This document shows positions 21,661 through 34,082 of a stretch of 64,000 nt of DNA, piece after piece. The stretch is taken from the NCBI GenBank assembly GCA_015680685.1, contig MNCI01037805.1:424804-488803 (forward strand), in the 5' to 3' direction. Position numbers and translations under genes: made by a program. The stretch's first letter is position 1; each line of letters opens with the position of its first letter. The notes below the pieces were generated by a model that was given only the letters and a program-made list of their open reading frames with translations, was not told where the DNA came from and ran no database searches. Origin of the DNA: Gnetum montanum. Taxonomy: Eukaryota; Streptophyta; Gnetopsida; Gnetales; Gnetaceae.

Positions 21661-22270
21661 TGATGAGCGGTGAGGTATCCCTACGCTCAATCATATCAAT
21701 ATGAACATGCAATTCAGTTGAATTTCAAGCTTACTTGTATTCTATATACTTGTATGTCACAATTGTATGGTTAAGTAAATTTGAGGCATATGATTTTTAT
21801 GGTTTTTATGTTTTTATTGTCTTGGTACTAATAAGGGAGGAGAGAGATTAAGTAACTAATTTAATTTAACTACTGGGATTACCAAGCACTAATCGTTACA
21901 CGCATGCTTGAAGTGATCGTATGTGCTTACTTAGGAGAGTTGTAGGGAGAGAGAGAACATTAATTAATCTATTCTGAATGTTGCAAGGTTTATCACAAAG
22001 TTTGTCTTTATTATTGTACACAAGGTGTGCTTAGGTACACAATGCTCGAATAAAGATTCATTCACTTTATGACTTCTACTATGAGCATGCAGAAATAATT
22101 CTAACTCTGAGAGGGAGAAAAGGCAAGAGTTTGGGTAAGGGACTAAGACTAACTATGCAAGCCAAGTGCGCCCACCTCTTATTTATAGGCAACGAGGCAG
22201 GACGCGATGTCGAATGGCAAGCTTCGATATCACAGAGCCAATATCACAGCCTCGATATCGTGGTTCATCA
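21661..22270 (-). repeat. 3' LTR of the nested Athila-like fragment
   Basis: A 610-bp LTR bounded by TGATGAG and TCATCA, with homology to 13045-13876 in opposite orientation. The TATA-like box and the following GAGGCAGGACGCGATGTCG stretch correspond to the same part of that LTR. Confidence 0.75.
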
Positions 22271-24132
22271 TACATACCCCCACGACTAAATAAAAACTTG
22301 TCCTCAAGTTCTTTACAAAATATTGGAAAGGTATGGGATTATTGACTGAATGACAACTAGCAGTGAAATGGGATGGCAGACTCTAAGCGCCCAGTGAACG
22401 GATTGACAATACATTACAACATTGGTGTTTATACCCATGGTGGTGAACAATGTACATAAGTGACATCTAGACCTTCATTCGACAGCTTGAAGAGAAAGAA
22501 AAAAAGAAAAATGAGGCGCATTGTTGCCGATGCCGAGATTACGCATTCCATTATTTATCCATAACCATGCAATCAGACTTGTTCCCAGCGTAAATTCTCC
22601 AACTTTAGTCCATCCTGAGTGCTCCCTCCTACCCCAGTTCATTGTCTATGTAATCGCCATCTGCACACACAACATAGTCACAATTGAGCAAGGATAAGTA
22701 AATCACAATTGATACCTTGCCTCGATATAAAGCGCATTGGCTGGGTTATGGTTATGGCAGAAACTGGATTAGAGATTTATTACTAATAACTACCCAACGT
22801 GTAAGCGTTAGGTAAGTAGTAGAATGGAGAAATTGAAAAATTTGTGCTAGGCCCCCACGACTAAGAGCAAACCTCCAATAGCAATCAGATGAAAAAATAT
22901 AAGGAACAAGAAAGATGGGAAAAATAACAATGATGAGAAATGGTTGATTGCAAATAATGTTTAAGGGAAAGAACTTAACAATTGTGCCAAAAAGGAATGC
23001 CAATGGGTCCTCTCCAAAGCATGCTCATGTCCTTTATGCCCTGACAAACCCACAAAACAAAGAGTCCGTAGGCTCTAGGAATGTCATTTGGAAACAAGAG
23101 TTAAAACTTACCCACAAGAAATTACTAAGGAAAAACAATGCATTAACCAAGATATGGACTAATCATAAAATCGGAAATGAGGTGGAACATGGAAAGAAAG
23201 ATGGAGAGTAGAAATGGAATGGAATCCCAAGAGCAAGGTGGTGTAAAGTCCCTTGTGTATGTCATCGTTAATGTGACTGAGTGGAACTCATTCTAAATCC
23301 AGACTCAAACCAACCACATTCAGTGACCTCGCATCAATACACTTGGCCAATCCATTCTCTTGAAGCAACAAGAATGGCTCCACAAAGAGTGACCACCATC
23401 CCAAGGAGAGCGAGATGGAGAAGTAGGAAGTAAGAAAGGGCCTTAGTTAGAGGGAACCTTTAGGCATGGGCAACATGTCTTTCCAGTGCCATAACCAGTG
23501 CTTGTAGCCCATATTGCTTTATTATGTCTAAGGGGTGTGCTTTGAATTCTCACTTTTTTTTTTAATTTATTTTTATTTTTATTTTTATTTTTATTTTTGT
23601 GAGAACCACACCATGCAAGGACTTATTTTTATTCACTTAGCTTCTTGATATTTGATCAATGATAGAATGGCAGAAAACCCAAGAAAAAGCATCCAAGGAC
23701 CCAAGAGAATTACTGGCACAAATGCATCGAATCCCCTTGAAGTCACACCCTTGCCAAGCATTGAGTCCTTCCTTGGTTTGAAAAATACCAAGCCACCATT
23801 TTATTAAGAAGTTGATTAGAAAAAAGGGACTGTACAATTCCAAGTTAAGGGAGACCATAGAGTTGAATGGATGAATGGACAACGTGGACTCATTGCCTGT
23901 TTTATCAAAAGAACCATATCATAATATCAACATCATAATTCAAAGGTAAAAACCAAACATTAGCAAGCAATAGTATATAATTCAATCCACCATCAGGAAC
24001 CCTTATTATATGACAAATGAAAGTAAATCAACCAAACAAAGAAATAGTAAAAATGTGAACGATGGTGTAAAACAAAAACAAAAATAAGAAAGATTGAAAA
24101 ATGTGTAAAACAAAAGGTGTAATACAATTACA
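21661..24132 (-). mobile_element. Nested Athila-like fragment (3' LTR plus spacer)
   Basis: A - strand 3' LTR (21661-22270, TGATGAG to TTCATCA, with a TATTTATAGG box at about 22187) is followed inward by its PPT (22290-22271 reads TTTAGTCGTGGGGGTATGTA) and about 1.85 kb homologous to 11190-13044. It stops exactly where the host LTR resumes and lacks gag, pol and a 5' LTR. Host LTR sequence on both sides matches the intact LTR around 32397, showing insertion or recombination into that LTR. Confidence 0.75.
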
Positions 24133-24351
24133 AGTAATGTGTCCAAGTAAGTCACACTCGAACAAAGATGCTATACAATTACAAACATTACACTACAGGC
24201 AGGCACTAGGAATAACAAACTTAAAAGAAAAGAAATTGAGAACTAACTATTTCTAAAATATGCTAAAACTATCTCATCCGAAAGCCCAAGTGTAGTATTT
24301 ATAGGTGAGGTCTAGATGAGGTGATAGGGCCCATCAAATCATATCTCATCA
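24133..24351 (-). repeat. 3' LTR of the pol-less element, inner part
   Basis: It aligns with 32400-32647 of the 5' LTR and ends in CTCATCA at 24345-24351. Immediately inward is the polypurine tract (TTGTGGAGGTA on the - strand, 24363-24352). Confidence 0.8.
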
Positions 24352-24499
24352 TACCTCCACAACTGAATGAAAACTCATCCTCGAGTTAAACAAAAATGAG
24401 GAACAAGTACTTTACAAAATACTGGGCAAGTATGGGATTATTAACTAGCTCCAAAAATGGACAAAATAATTACCTTTTTGCATGCAGCAATGGTGCAGT

Positions 24500-27300
24500 A
24501 CAAAAATGGAACACATTATTACAAAACAAGACAAGACAAAACAAGATTGGAAGGCTAATGTAGTGCCTAGAGGTGGTGGCTCTTCCATTGGTCACTTCCC
24601 TTTGTCATCAAGCTGCTGAAATTTGTAACGGTTGAGCAGGGCCTGCAAGTTTTCTTCCTCCATCCTTGGGTTGTGCACTATCTAGGTTGTTGTGTTGATG
24701 TGTGCTGGCGCTCCTACATTCCAAGGACATGACAATTGTGGAAACATTGGATTTGCCTTGATGTAGCATGCCACAAACTGCCGCCATTCTTTCTCAAAGG
24801 CCCTAGCTTTATCCCTTAGCTCATGGTAGTCTGTCAATCTTTGAGCTAGGTTTGAGGCTACATCTTTCTATCCATGGTAGCTAGCTTTGACCACCTCTAA
24901 TTCTGAGTTTTCCACTTGTAACTTTTGCAAAGAATCTTTCGATCCGCAAACTCCTTCTCATATAATGCATAGGTGGTTGCCACTTGTTTCTCCAACTCGC
25001 TTCGGGGATGACCTACTGTTAACATGGCAAGGTTGGCATATTTGAGGTTAGCCAATGCCATGTATTTCTTCAAATCTTCTATTTGTAGGTTCTTATTTTT
25101 AACTTCCACTTGTTGAACCATGGCATAACTGTCCAAAATGTCCTACCATTCAGAATTTTGTACTACCAAGGAGTTGACGTGGGCCTTGGCCATCTTGATT
25201 TCCTTTTCATTAATTTCCTTATACATGCCAACCTGCTCTCGGAAGTGTTCTTTTAACTTCTCATGTTTCTTAGCCTCATTTCTCCACACACTAATCTCAA
25301 TTGTTGTCTTTTGATGAATAGCACGTACCTCCTCCATAGAGAGGATTCTATTTTCTTAGGCCAATCGACTCATATCCTAGTTGACCCTCACCAATTGTTC
25401 CCTCAACTAGTGGATACTCTTATCCAAGATGTTCTTTTGCTTTTCCACTGTGGTCAACCGAGCATTCTCTTTAGTGAGCTGCTTGTTTTTTTCTTGAACA
25501 ATAGTCAATGCCTTTTTATGTGCATGAATTCGTGCATTTGCAGTAGAGGCATTTTAGACCATCATCTCATTTGCTTGCTTTGTAGCTACTCTCTCCTTTT
25601 CTAGCTTGGTAAGCTCCTCTATCTGAAACTGCTCTAGTTGGTCTAGTGTGATGAAATGAGCAGGATCCCATCGTTCAACGCGTAGGGCAGCCAGCTATTC
25701 ATGCAATCTTTGCACCTTAGCTTCTGCATGCTCTACCTTGACCTCAACCATGACCAACTTTCCTTTTTTAGTGATGAGGTCCGATTGTGCTGCAGTGACA
25801 TCATTGGTGATGTCAAACAGAGTGGTCATCATTTGACCTATATGTAGCAAACAATCAAGTACATCCTCATGCATTGTAGGAGTCATTGAGATCTCAGCCA
25901 ACATTTTTGCATCTCTTGTCCCTACCAAATTGATCAGAGGCACAACAGGAACATTGAACAATTCCTTGATATGATCAATGGTCACCTCTACTGTGCCTAC
26001 TACATCCTAGTGTTGTAGCACCATGATTGTGGTGCCTTCTCCAATCTCCAAAGTGACCTAAAAGGATACATCATTTCCAAAGATCTAGCATGACCATTGG
26101 GATCCCCCTCCTCTTGACTAAATTGAGATATTTGCCCTTGTTGGATTGGTTGATACGGTGGGCTGTACAGCATCGTCCATAACCCGAAAGAGATTAGCCT
26201 CATCCTTGCTCCCCTAACTGATGGTCTTATCGATTCTTTGTAGGTGGCTCATTGACGATCTATAATCTTATGGCAATGGCAGTAGAGCTTGTGCTTGTGG
26301 GCACTGCTCAGGCTCTTGCTATGTTTCAGTTCTTGGTTCTTTCTCCTTTTCAGCTTCTTACTCCTCACTAGAATCTTTTCTTGGTGCTGCAATTTTGAGG
26401 AGCTCTGCAAAGGAGGCATGCTAAGCCTCTCGAAGGATATCATTGGTATATCCTAAGATTCTTATGTGCTTGCACAACTTTCTAATCAGACAAGGAAATA
26501 AAAGTGTTGGTCTCCTTAATTTTGTTTCTTCAAATTGTCACCGGATTTCTATGAAATAGTATTGAGGAAGGTTAACTGAAAATTTTCCCATTAAAATGGC
26601 ACTTCCCCTAGCCACATAAGTGGAGATGCGATTGAGCCCTTTGGTGAAAAATAGGTGGTATGTCTTGATCTTGAAGTAAGTTCTCTTTTCCAAGGTCATC
26701 TCATGGTATGATTTATCTTCTTTATCATACACTTGCTTTAGCCATGATCTCTTAATTTCGAGGTCGGACCTAGTAGATAGGTGAGCAACCTTAGCCCCTT
26801 CATTGGGTAGGTTAAGAGCTGCAACTATATCTTTAACTGTATCAGAGACATTCACCCCACAAATATTCACAGTGGTACCTTCATCCTTATTATGCTAGAA
26901 TTGATAGACTTCCCCCAGGTACCATTCACCATTGTCAGACAGGATCTGCCACAATGGGGATGCTTTGAGTTGCATCTACACTGCTTTAGAAGCGAATTCC
27001 ACGAATGGACCGAAGTTCATTTCCATGATGACTAAGGCCAATGTGGACTTTCTTAGGATGGCAACAAGGCAATCAAGAGGCAATGTGAGACATTGTCCCT
27101 GTTCGGGAGTCGGTACTTCTACGGCCTCACCTTGAGTCGATTGCCCAGAAGTAAGGGCCTCTTGATGGATACTAAAAGATTGGACCTGCTATTCAGCATG
27201 TTCCACTTGTTCTCCTTACTGGCCATGGCCACCATGTGGATGCTTAGCTACTCTCTACGAGGGTTCAGCCTAAGCACCTCTTTTTAGGACCATTTGTAAT
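24500..27300 (-). pseudogene. Athila env-like ORF (plant transposon protein domain), broken
   Basis: Successive - strand frames (26870-26538, 26443-26249, 25985-25695, 25337-25143 and 25136-24897) belong to one decayed ORF. The 26870-26450 part reads NICGVNVSDTVKDIVAALNL, then TKGLNRISTYVARGSAILMG, then LLFPCLIRKLCKHIRI. This is the pattern of the conserved domain in Athila env-like ORFs, often annotated as putative plant transposon protein. The downstream half is highly charged and helical (VEVKVEHAEAKVQRLHE, KLKEHFREQVGMYKEINEKE), suggesting a long coiled coil. Its function in the family is unknown. Several stops, mostly TAG and TAA, break it. Alternative: a captured host gene, which I consider less likely. 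Confidence 0.6.
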
Positions 27301-29500
27301 GCAATCAAACAAAAACTAAGTGTTACCAAGGTGATGTTTATTATCATCTATCAACTCATACCTTACTCATAACCTTAGTTCATTAAGCTCATTATGCATA
27401 TGATTGCAAGTTAAGAAAATTTTCAAGAAAAAATCCCCCAAGAAGTGTTTATCTTTTTCGATGACCCAACGCAACTAATTCCTTTCATTATATGTGGCTT
27501 AAAATAATGGTTTTAGGTCGAAGGATTAGAAAAATTAGATGTCTTGCATTATTGTTAATGATTTTTCATTATAAGTCTTACAGTTTTTAACATTCTTACC
27601 CTTAGAATACCTTTTGGGTGATAGCAAATTTTAACGAATTGGCACAAAGTTAGAACGCACGCACCCCCCCACGACTAAGGTGAACACTTCGAGTTTAGAT
27701 AGATTCAAATAGTACAAAAATTAGAGCATTAAAGAGCTAGATATTGCAAGTGGAAGATGGAGGCATAGAGTTCTAAGTCGTGAGAAAAAATTGCAACAAC
27801 TCCCCTAGTAACAAATGAAAGAAATGAAGTTCATGTTGCGTAAGAGTCAACTATTTATCCTTTTTTAGACCCAACATCGAGAATGCAACGTCAAGTCAAA
27901 CCTGACATTAGATACATGACATCGAGGTCCAAAAATTCTGATTTTTATGGGGCCAAAGGTTATGCAAACTGAAGCTCTAGGTTTGATTGGAAGGTTGAAA
28001 GGTAAATTTTGTAGTTTGGGTAAGTGGAAAAATTAATTGGAGGTACCGAAGGTAGGATAGGGTGAAGTCTTCAACAGTAAAAGTACAAGAACAAGCAAGA
28101 AAAAAGGCGTTGAGAGCTTGATTGTGGGACAAAGTATGTTCATGACAAGGGAAACAATAAAATCTAATAATTAGAGTGCATGAAAGGTGAAAAATGATGT
28201 GGTCATGTTAAACAAGTACAAGCCACAAAAGGTACACGAGTGGATCCTCCCCAAAGCAGGCTCTAGCCTATGATTCCCTTACGTAACCATGCCTAAAATG
28301 CTCATAGGCACTAGAGTTGGATGTAATGCATACCTGTGAAACAAAACACACATGTGAAAACCACCGAATTGAGATAAGTACTCTATGTTACACAAAACCA
28401 CAAGTTATGAACATTCAGACAATAAGATGGGATGGATCAAAGAGGGGATCGCAAGAATCAAGACATGAGGTGTCGTACCATGATCATAATGAAACCTTGT
28501 GTGTTATTAATGGTTAAATAGCCATATGTCTTTCTTTCCAAGATTCAAACCAAGTCCATACCACATTCAGTGACACTACATTGTTTCATCCCATTGACAA
28601 ACAACCATAAGACTATCAAAGTTGCAAGGAGTAAAATCACTTGGCATTTTGTCCACGAAAGGAGCGTTATTATGGTACACTTATTTTTTATCTTTTATTT
28701 TTTTATTTTTTTTAAGTTTCTGAGAAGTCACCAACCTTCAGGCATGGGTACATGTCTTTCTAGTGGGACCTACAAAAGTTTATTCAGTGTTGGTTAAAGT
28801 TGCTCTTACTCCCATTTTTTATTAGATCTACAAGGTTATGGTTACAACCTCATCAACATGATAGAACATACAGAAGTAGCCCAAGAGTATCCACAAATCC
28901 CCTTGATGTCACACCCTTTACATTCCATCTTGGTTCTACACTCTTCCATCTAGACCCAATGGTTATGAAGTTATTTAGAGTTTGGATGATGAAAAAGATT
29001 ACCCTTATGACCAGAGCAAGAACCTCTTATTAATGAAATGGGTGAATAATCAGTTCCATATGATTTAACAATATAGAGAAAAAACCTCACCTCCATGGGC
29101 AACATGATCAATAGTGAGATTACATACAAGGAAAATTAAAACAATAACTAGAAAATGAAGAAAAAGTAGAAAGAATAGGAAAGTGATAAAAAATTGTAAA
29201 ACAAAAAGATAAAAAACACTAAAAAATCCTAAAGATTAGAATGGGGGATAACCCCCATGACTAAACATTTGGTCATAGCTAGGATTAATAAGTGGATGAA
29301 AAGGATCCATGCATGTATGAAACATTGGGAACCATTCATGCCCCAACCATTGGGTGCCTATTGGGGGTGTGGTGGCTGGGTAGAAAAATTGTTGGTCACA
29401 CACTTGATTGTTATATGTAGGGTGGGCCAGGATATGAGGTGTGTCAATAGTATGGATGACTAGCCCACGAGAGCACCCTTGAGTATGAGATGGTATGCAT
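27301..29500 (-). other. Non-coding spacer of the pol-less Athila-like element
   Basis: No ORF is credible. 27690-29050 aligns with 22870-24130 and, inverted, with 11190-12450. Purine-rich motifs (TTAGTCGTGGGGG type) lie at 27680-27663 and 29266-29251 on the - strand, equivalent to those at 12455 and 11129. A 7-bp inverted repeat, ATGGGGG and CCCCCAT, with a 4-base loop lies at 29241-29258. Confidence 0.65.
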
Positions 29501-31700
29501 GGATTTGGTTATCTCCCCATGTTTGTAGATTCATTGGTTGGATGTGGGATTGAAGTATGGATAGATGGTGATCCTTGTGTATAATCGGAGGATGTTGGTT
29601 TAGACAAGGAAGGTGGTATGCTAGATTGGCCCTGTGCTAGCTCAAATGATGTGGTGGGTCCCTATGTAGTTTGCCTCAACTTATGGCCTTTCCTCCAAAA
29701 GGGATGTTTCTGGTGTTGTAGTTGGAACCCACTACTGTCCACATGTCTTTGCACATTTGCAGCATAAGTGGCCCTCATTTGTTGATATGGTGATGTGAAA
29801 CCTTCTTATGTCCTTGGTGATGATGTATAAGGAGGTGGATGATGAGAATATTGAGGGTGAGTTGGATGGTAAGAGGCACAATGTGGTGATCCTTCAAGGG
29901 ATGTCATGTATTGATGGTATTCGAGAGAGTGGTAGTGGTAATTTGAAGTGGAGTATGTCAATTGGTTGGAGAAATAGGATGTTGAACATAATATGTGTGA
30001 GGTTTTGACAGGTTTGGCTGATTTGGTGGTGGCCTCCCCCATGACTATGGTTGTTTCCGCTACGATTGAGGATGTTGAGGCTGGTAATAAGTCCTGCAGG
30101 GATGGTACAATTGATTATGGAATTGTCTATAGTTAGCTTGTGGGAGAGGAAGTCTCTCGGGCATGTGTTATTGCACAAACTTCAGATTCAAGGCTCTTGC
30201 CCAATACTCTTGCAGATGCAATAATATGGGGCATTGACCCTTTGGATGGTCATGTATGCATAGGTCACATCCGTCATCTTTGTATGTGGTGGAGTCTTTA
30301 GCCTTACTTTCGTCAACCACTTTTCTTGTCTGCCAAGAAGTGTTCCTAACTGTTTCTTGGTTCTGTGTCCTTCCTTGATTGTGATCACCTAGCTTATGTT
30401 GCATAATCTTCTCCATGACCATTTCAACAAGATTTGTGATGTTTTCATTTATCCATTTAGACATCCTATTGAATTTTGCTTCTAGATCATCAATAGACTC
30501 CTTTGTTGGCAAAGTTTGTTGCAAAATCACCTTATCAAAGGTGGTTTCATTTCCCTTACCATAAATTTGGACCTTCTTCGATTGAAGAGTTGGGTCCCAT
30601 TGATGTTTCTTGACATTCTTCCACTTGCACATCTCTCCTTCTTCTTTTGCTATACGTTCTATTATCTCTTTAACTTGATGGGCTTGGAGCTCATATAGTT
30701 CTTCTAGGGCATACATGCCAAGGGTTGCCCTTGCTTCATTACGAAGACCATCTAGGATGTGGTGAAGTTACTCTTCCTTGAAGAAACCATCGCTTGGGCA
30801 TTTATTCAGCAAGGCATAATATCTATCTAAGGTCACATCCAAGGGTTCATGTTGTTCTTGTTTCCACTCTTGGATTTGTCTCCTCAGGTTGAAAACTCTT
30901 TTATAAGTTTGGTATCTCTCATTGAAAAGTTCTAGCATTGTAGACCATTGTCAGATTGAGTTTGGTCTCAATGATTGATACCACACTTGGGCTCTATCAG
31001 TTAGTATCCTAGGAAAGAACTTAAGCTTTTGCCATGCACTTTCAATGTTGTAAAAAGCACAAGCATCATGGAATGCTTGTAAATGATGTTGTAGATCTAA
31101 ATCATAGCCTCCCGCAAACTTAGGAAGATTATTCATGTCTAGCTTAGGTAAACGACTTTGTTTGCAATGCCTGCGAGATATCTTAATTGCCTCTGTGATA
31201 TGCATTAGGCTCTTAGTGGCCAATAGGGGTTTAGCATCATCAAGCAAATTGTGAGGGAAATTTCTATGTTCATGGTATCTTCTTTGACTTTTCCCATGGG
31301 TTTGATTCTAATTTTTAGTCCAACCCTTTAACGGGGCTTTATCTCTATACCTATGTTCATCTTCATTAGAACTAGACATTGAAGGAAAAGAGGAAGATGA
31401 GGAACTGTAAGGATTACCATGGCTTCTATAGTATTCCTTAAGGTCCCTTAATTTATCATTTCTTAGTTTTGAGGAGGTCTTAGGTTTTGAGGCCTCCCCT
31501 AGTCTAGGACCTACGTCATCTTCTCCAAGATTTTCTACCTTAGATGAATGTAGTCTTTGAGTGTCGTCAGGGTGGTCATAATCATAAGAAACCCCTGCAT
31601 AAGGTTAATCACTCCAATCTTCTTCATCGTATATCTTGTTAGTTCTCCAATGAATGTGTCCACTATACAGTGCATAGTCACTTCCATGTGAGAGAGACAT
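29500..31700 (-). pseudogene. Gag of the pol-less Athila-like element
   Basis: A - strand frame opens at ATG 31700 (MSLSHGSDYALYSGHIHW). It has an acidic, serine-rich N-terminus, then the retrotransposon gag domain (31247-30951: NLPKFAGGYDLDLQHHLQAF, DRAQVWYQSLRP), its continuation with ARATLGMYALEELYELQAH (30750-30690), and a zinc knuckle CDLCIHDHPKGQC of CX2CX3HX4C type near 30250. A Pro/His/Gln-rich tail follows. Only a few stops break roughly 700 codons (for example near 31607, 31309, 30950, 30770 and 30165). It aligns with gag of the + strand element at 6373-6840. Confidence 0.78.
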
Positions 31701-31807
31701 TACTCTTGGTTTATGGTGTGTGTGAGCTAAGAGTTTCTGAAAGATATATCGTTAATACCTTTTACAACGATCATGTATAATATAACTAATTTAGATAACT
31801 AGCACCA

Positions 31808-31825
31808 TCCTTGGAAATGGTGCCA
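31808..31825 (-). other. Primer-binding site, tRNA-Asp-like
   Basis: On the - strand, TGGCACCATTTCCAAGGA follows the 5' LTR by one base. It has 5 mismatches in 18 to the tRNA-Asp-complementary site of Athila elements. Confidence 0.55.
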
Positions 31826-31826
31826 A

Positions 31827-32647
31827 TGATGAGCAACGAGGTACCCCTACCCTCAACCATACAAATCACAAGCGTTCATGCATGATCAGGTCAAATTCCC
31901 TAGATGGGATGAGTTGTGGCATCTTGATCATTATGCTTTGATCGTAGTTCACTATCTTCCCACTTGGACTAGTGGTATCTTTATCACATATGGTTTAGTC
32001 CAAAGTGGGGCATATGATGTGGTCTAATTTCTATGCTACTCCTGATGACAGAAAGAGATAAATTGATTAACTAATGAATAATGGAAACAAAGTCTAAATT
32101 AGCCCAAGGTGATGATATTTGCACTTAACCATCTGTACATGTCTTGGACTTCGTAGGGCTACTTTTAGGTTTACCAAGTATACATCATTGATTGTGCCAA
32201 ACGATACACCTCTGGGCAACCAAGTATTTACACTTAAATGCTCGTGATTAAGGCATACACATTTTGCTTAACAACAAGAACAATAAATAACAATAAACAG
32301 AAATGTTTAACTAAAGAAAGAATTAAATAATTAAAGCAATAATATTAATCTAAGTGGATGTTATAATGATGGAAGTAATCTTGATCTTTATTGCTAGTCA
32401 TGTAACATGTCCAAGTACATCACAATCAAACAAAGGTGCTGTATGGTTACAAACATCACACTATGGGCATGTACTAGGAATAATAGACTTAAAAGAAAAG
32501 AAACTAAGAACTAAATATTTTAAAGATATGCTAAAAATTGTCTCATTCAGAAGCCCAAGTGCAATATTTATAGGCAAGGTCCAGATGAGGCAACATGAGG
32601 TCACTTATTAGCCTCGACATTGGGGCCCGTCCAATCACATCTCATCA
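31827..32647 (-). repeat. 5' LTR of the pol-less Athila-like element
   Basis: An 821-bp LTR with perfect TGATGAG and CTCATCA termini and a TATTTATAGG box near 32566. Its two halves match 21280-21660 and 24133-24351. Confidence 0.82.
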
Positions 32648-33890
32648 ACTACCTAAGTTTTTTTTTTCAAAAAAAAAAATCATTCACCTTTATGAAAGAA
32701 TTGAATCTTTTTTTATTTGCTATTTTTATATAACATTTTAAATTGTTTTTCCCTTTTTGTGTTTCTTTTTTTAATGGCTTTCCTTAATTATTGATAATGT
32801 GTACTTGCTTAGATTTTTTATTCTATAGTAAAATTTTTAGCATTTTTATACTTAGTTGTTGTTCAACATAAAAATTCCATTGTTCAAGGAGGGAACCAAG
32901 ATCCTTTCTTTTATGTTATAACTACTCTATTTTAATATTTTATGCTCTTTATTTATATTTTATATTTAATTTTTATACTGTTGTTTAGAAATTATTCTAC
33001 ATAGTTTATTTTCTAATAATCCACACTTAGCCATTTTTCCTGTGATTTTACCCTTAGTCATTTTTAGCATTAAAAACTTAACTTTTTCATTGTTCCTTGC
33101 TGTTTGATTAAAGGATTTGTCCTCCTTCATTTCATAATCATCGATTTATCAAAGGTTACATTGATCCAAAGATCATTTATGGCCATGTTCTAAGTATCTC
33201 AACACTTAATTCATAGAGGTGTCCTTGTAGAGGTATAAAGAACATTTCTCCAAGGACACCTACTTTAATGCTTGATAAGTTATCTCCTTGGTGGCTTTCA
33301 ATTTATAATGAACTATGGGCTATTAAACTTCCACATATTTGCAATAAATGGTGTAAGCTTGATATTAAGCCTTTTTATCTCTTTGCATATATAATTGATG
33401 AATTACTTGATTTGAATGCTAGACTTTTTATGATATTAATGTCTCTAAAAATCCACTTTTAAATTTTTTTTTCCATAATTTCGATAGATTTTTAATTATT
33501 CAAGATTCTGATAATTGTCTTCCTAATTTTTCATAGATCAATGGCCATATAATGAAGGGACTTCCAATTTTTTCTTAAGATGCTCTTTGCTATACCAAGG
33601 TAGAAATTGTAGGATATCTTTTCAATCTTTATACTTTTATCAAAGCTACATGTGAAATCAATGATAGAATTGAAGGCATTTTAAGTAGTCCATATTGGAT
33701 TATGGTATCCATGGATACGATGTTTTTCCCTACATGCCTCCATGTGTGGGTGGAGATGATCTAGTAGATTTGAATTAGGCAAAATAAAGGCACATTTAAT
33801 ACACTAACAACATATTCTCCTTGTAAATTGGTTACTTAAGGTGGTGGTCATATTCATCTACGATGAAGAGCCAAGAAATTACATGATAAG
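32648..33890. other. AT-rich intergenic DNA
   Basis: No gene recognised. A 64-codon + strand ORF at 33268-33462 (MLDKLSPWWLSIYNELW) has no identifiable domain and may be a transposon remnant. Confidence 0.5.
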
Positions 33891-33894
33891 TTAA

Positions 33895-34080
33895 AAATAA
33901 GATATTAGCCTAGTGGTAAGAATTTAGATTTGAAAGCTCTAAGTCATGGATTCAAATTTGGTGGGTAATGCTAAGTTATAAAAATTCTAATTGAACTATA
34001 TTACAATTCTTTTGGGGTTCCAACACAAACTAAATTTTAAAAATTAAATTTATTACGCATACCATTACTAAGTTTTTTTT
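33895..34080 (+). mobile_element. tRNA-derived SINE (putative)
   Basis: A box A match, TAGCCTAGTGG (33906-33916), is followed 32 bases later by a box B match, GATTCAAAT (33949-33957). This is the internal RNA polymerase III promoter layout of plant SINEs. The body beyond is AT-rich and its end near the T-run at about 34074-34082 is uncertain. No terminal duplication was identified. Confidence 0.5.
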
Positions 34081-34082
34081 TA

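Larger units (their letters stand above)
21280..32647 (-). mobile_element. Athila-like element lacking pol, with gag and env-like ORF
   Basis: On the - strand: 5' LTR (31827-32647), tRNA-Asp-like primer site (31808-31825), gag (31700 to about 29500), spacer (29250-27690), env-like ORF (about 27300-24500), PPT (24363-24352) and a 3' LTR split into 24351-24133 and 21660 to about 21280. The spacer matches the one after integrase in the + strand element, but no protease, RT or integrase is present between gag and spacer. It is therefore a deletion derivative or a non-autonomous form. The split in the 3' LTR is caused by a nested fragment of a relative. Confidence 0.75.
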
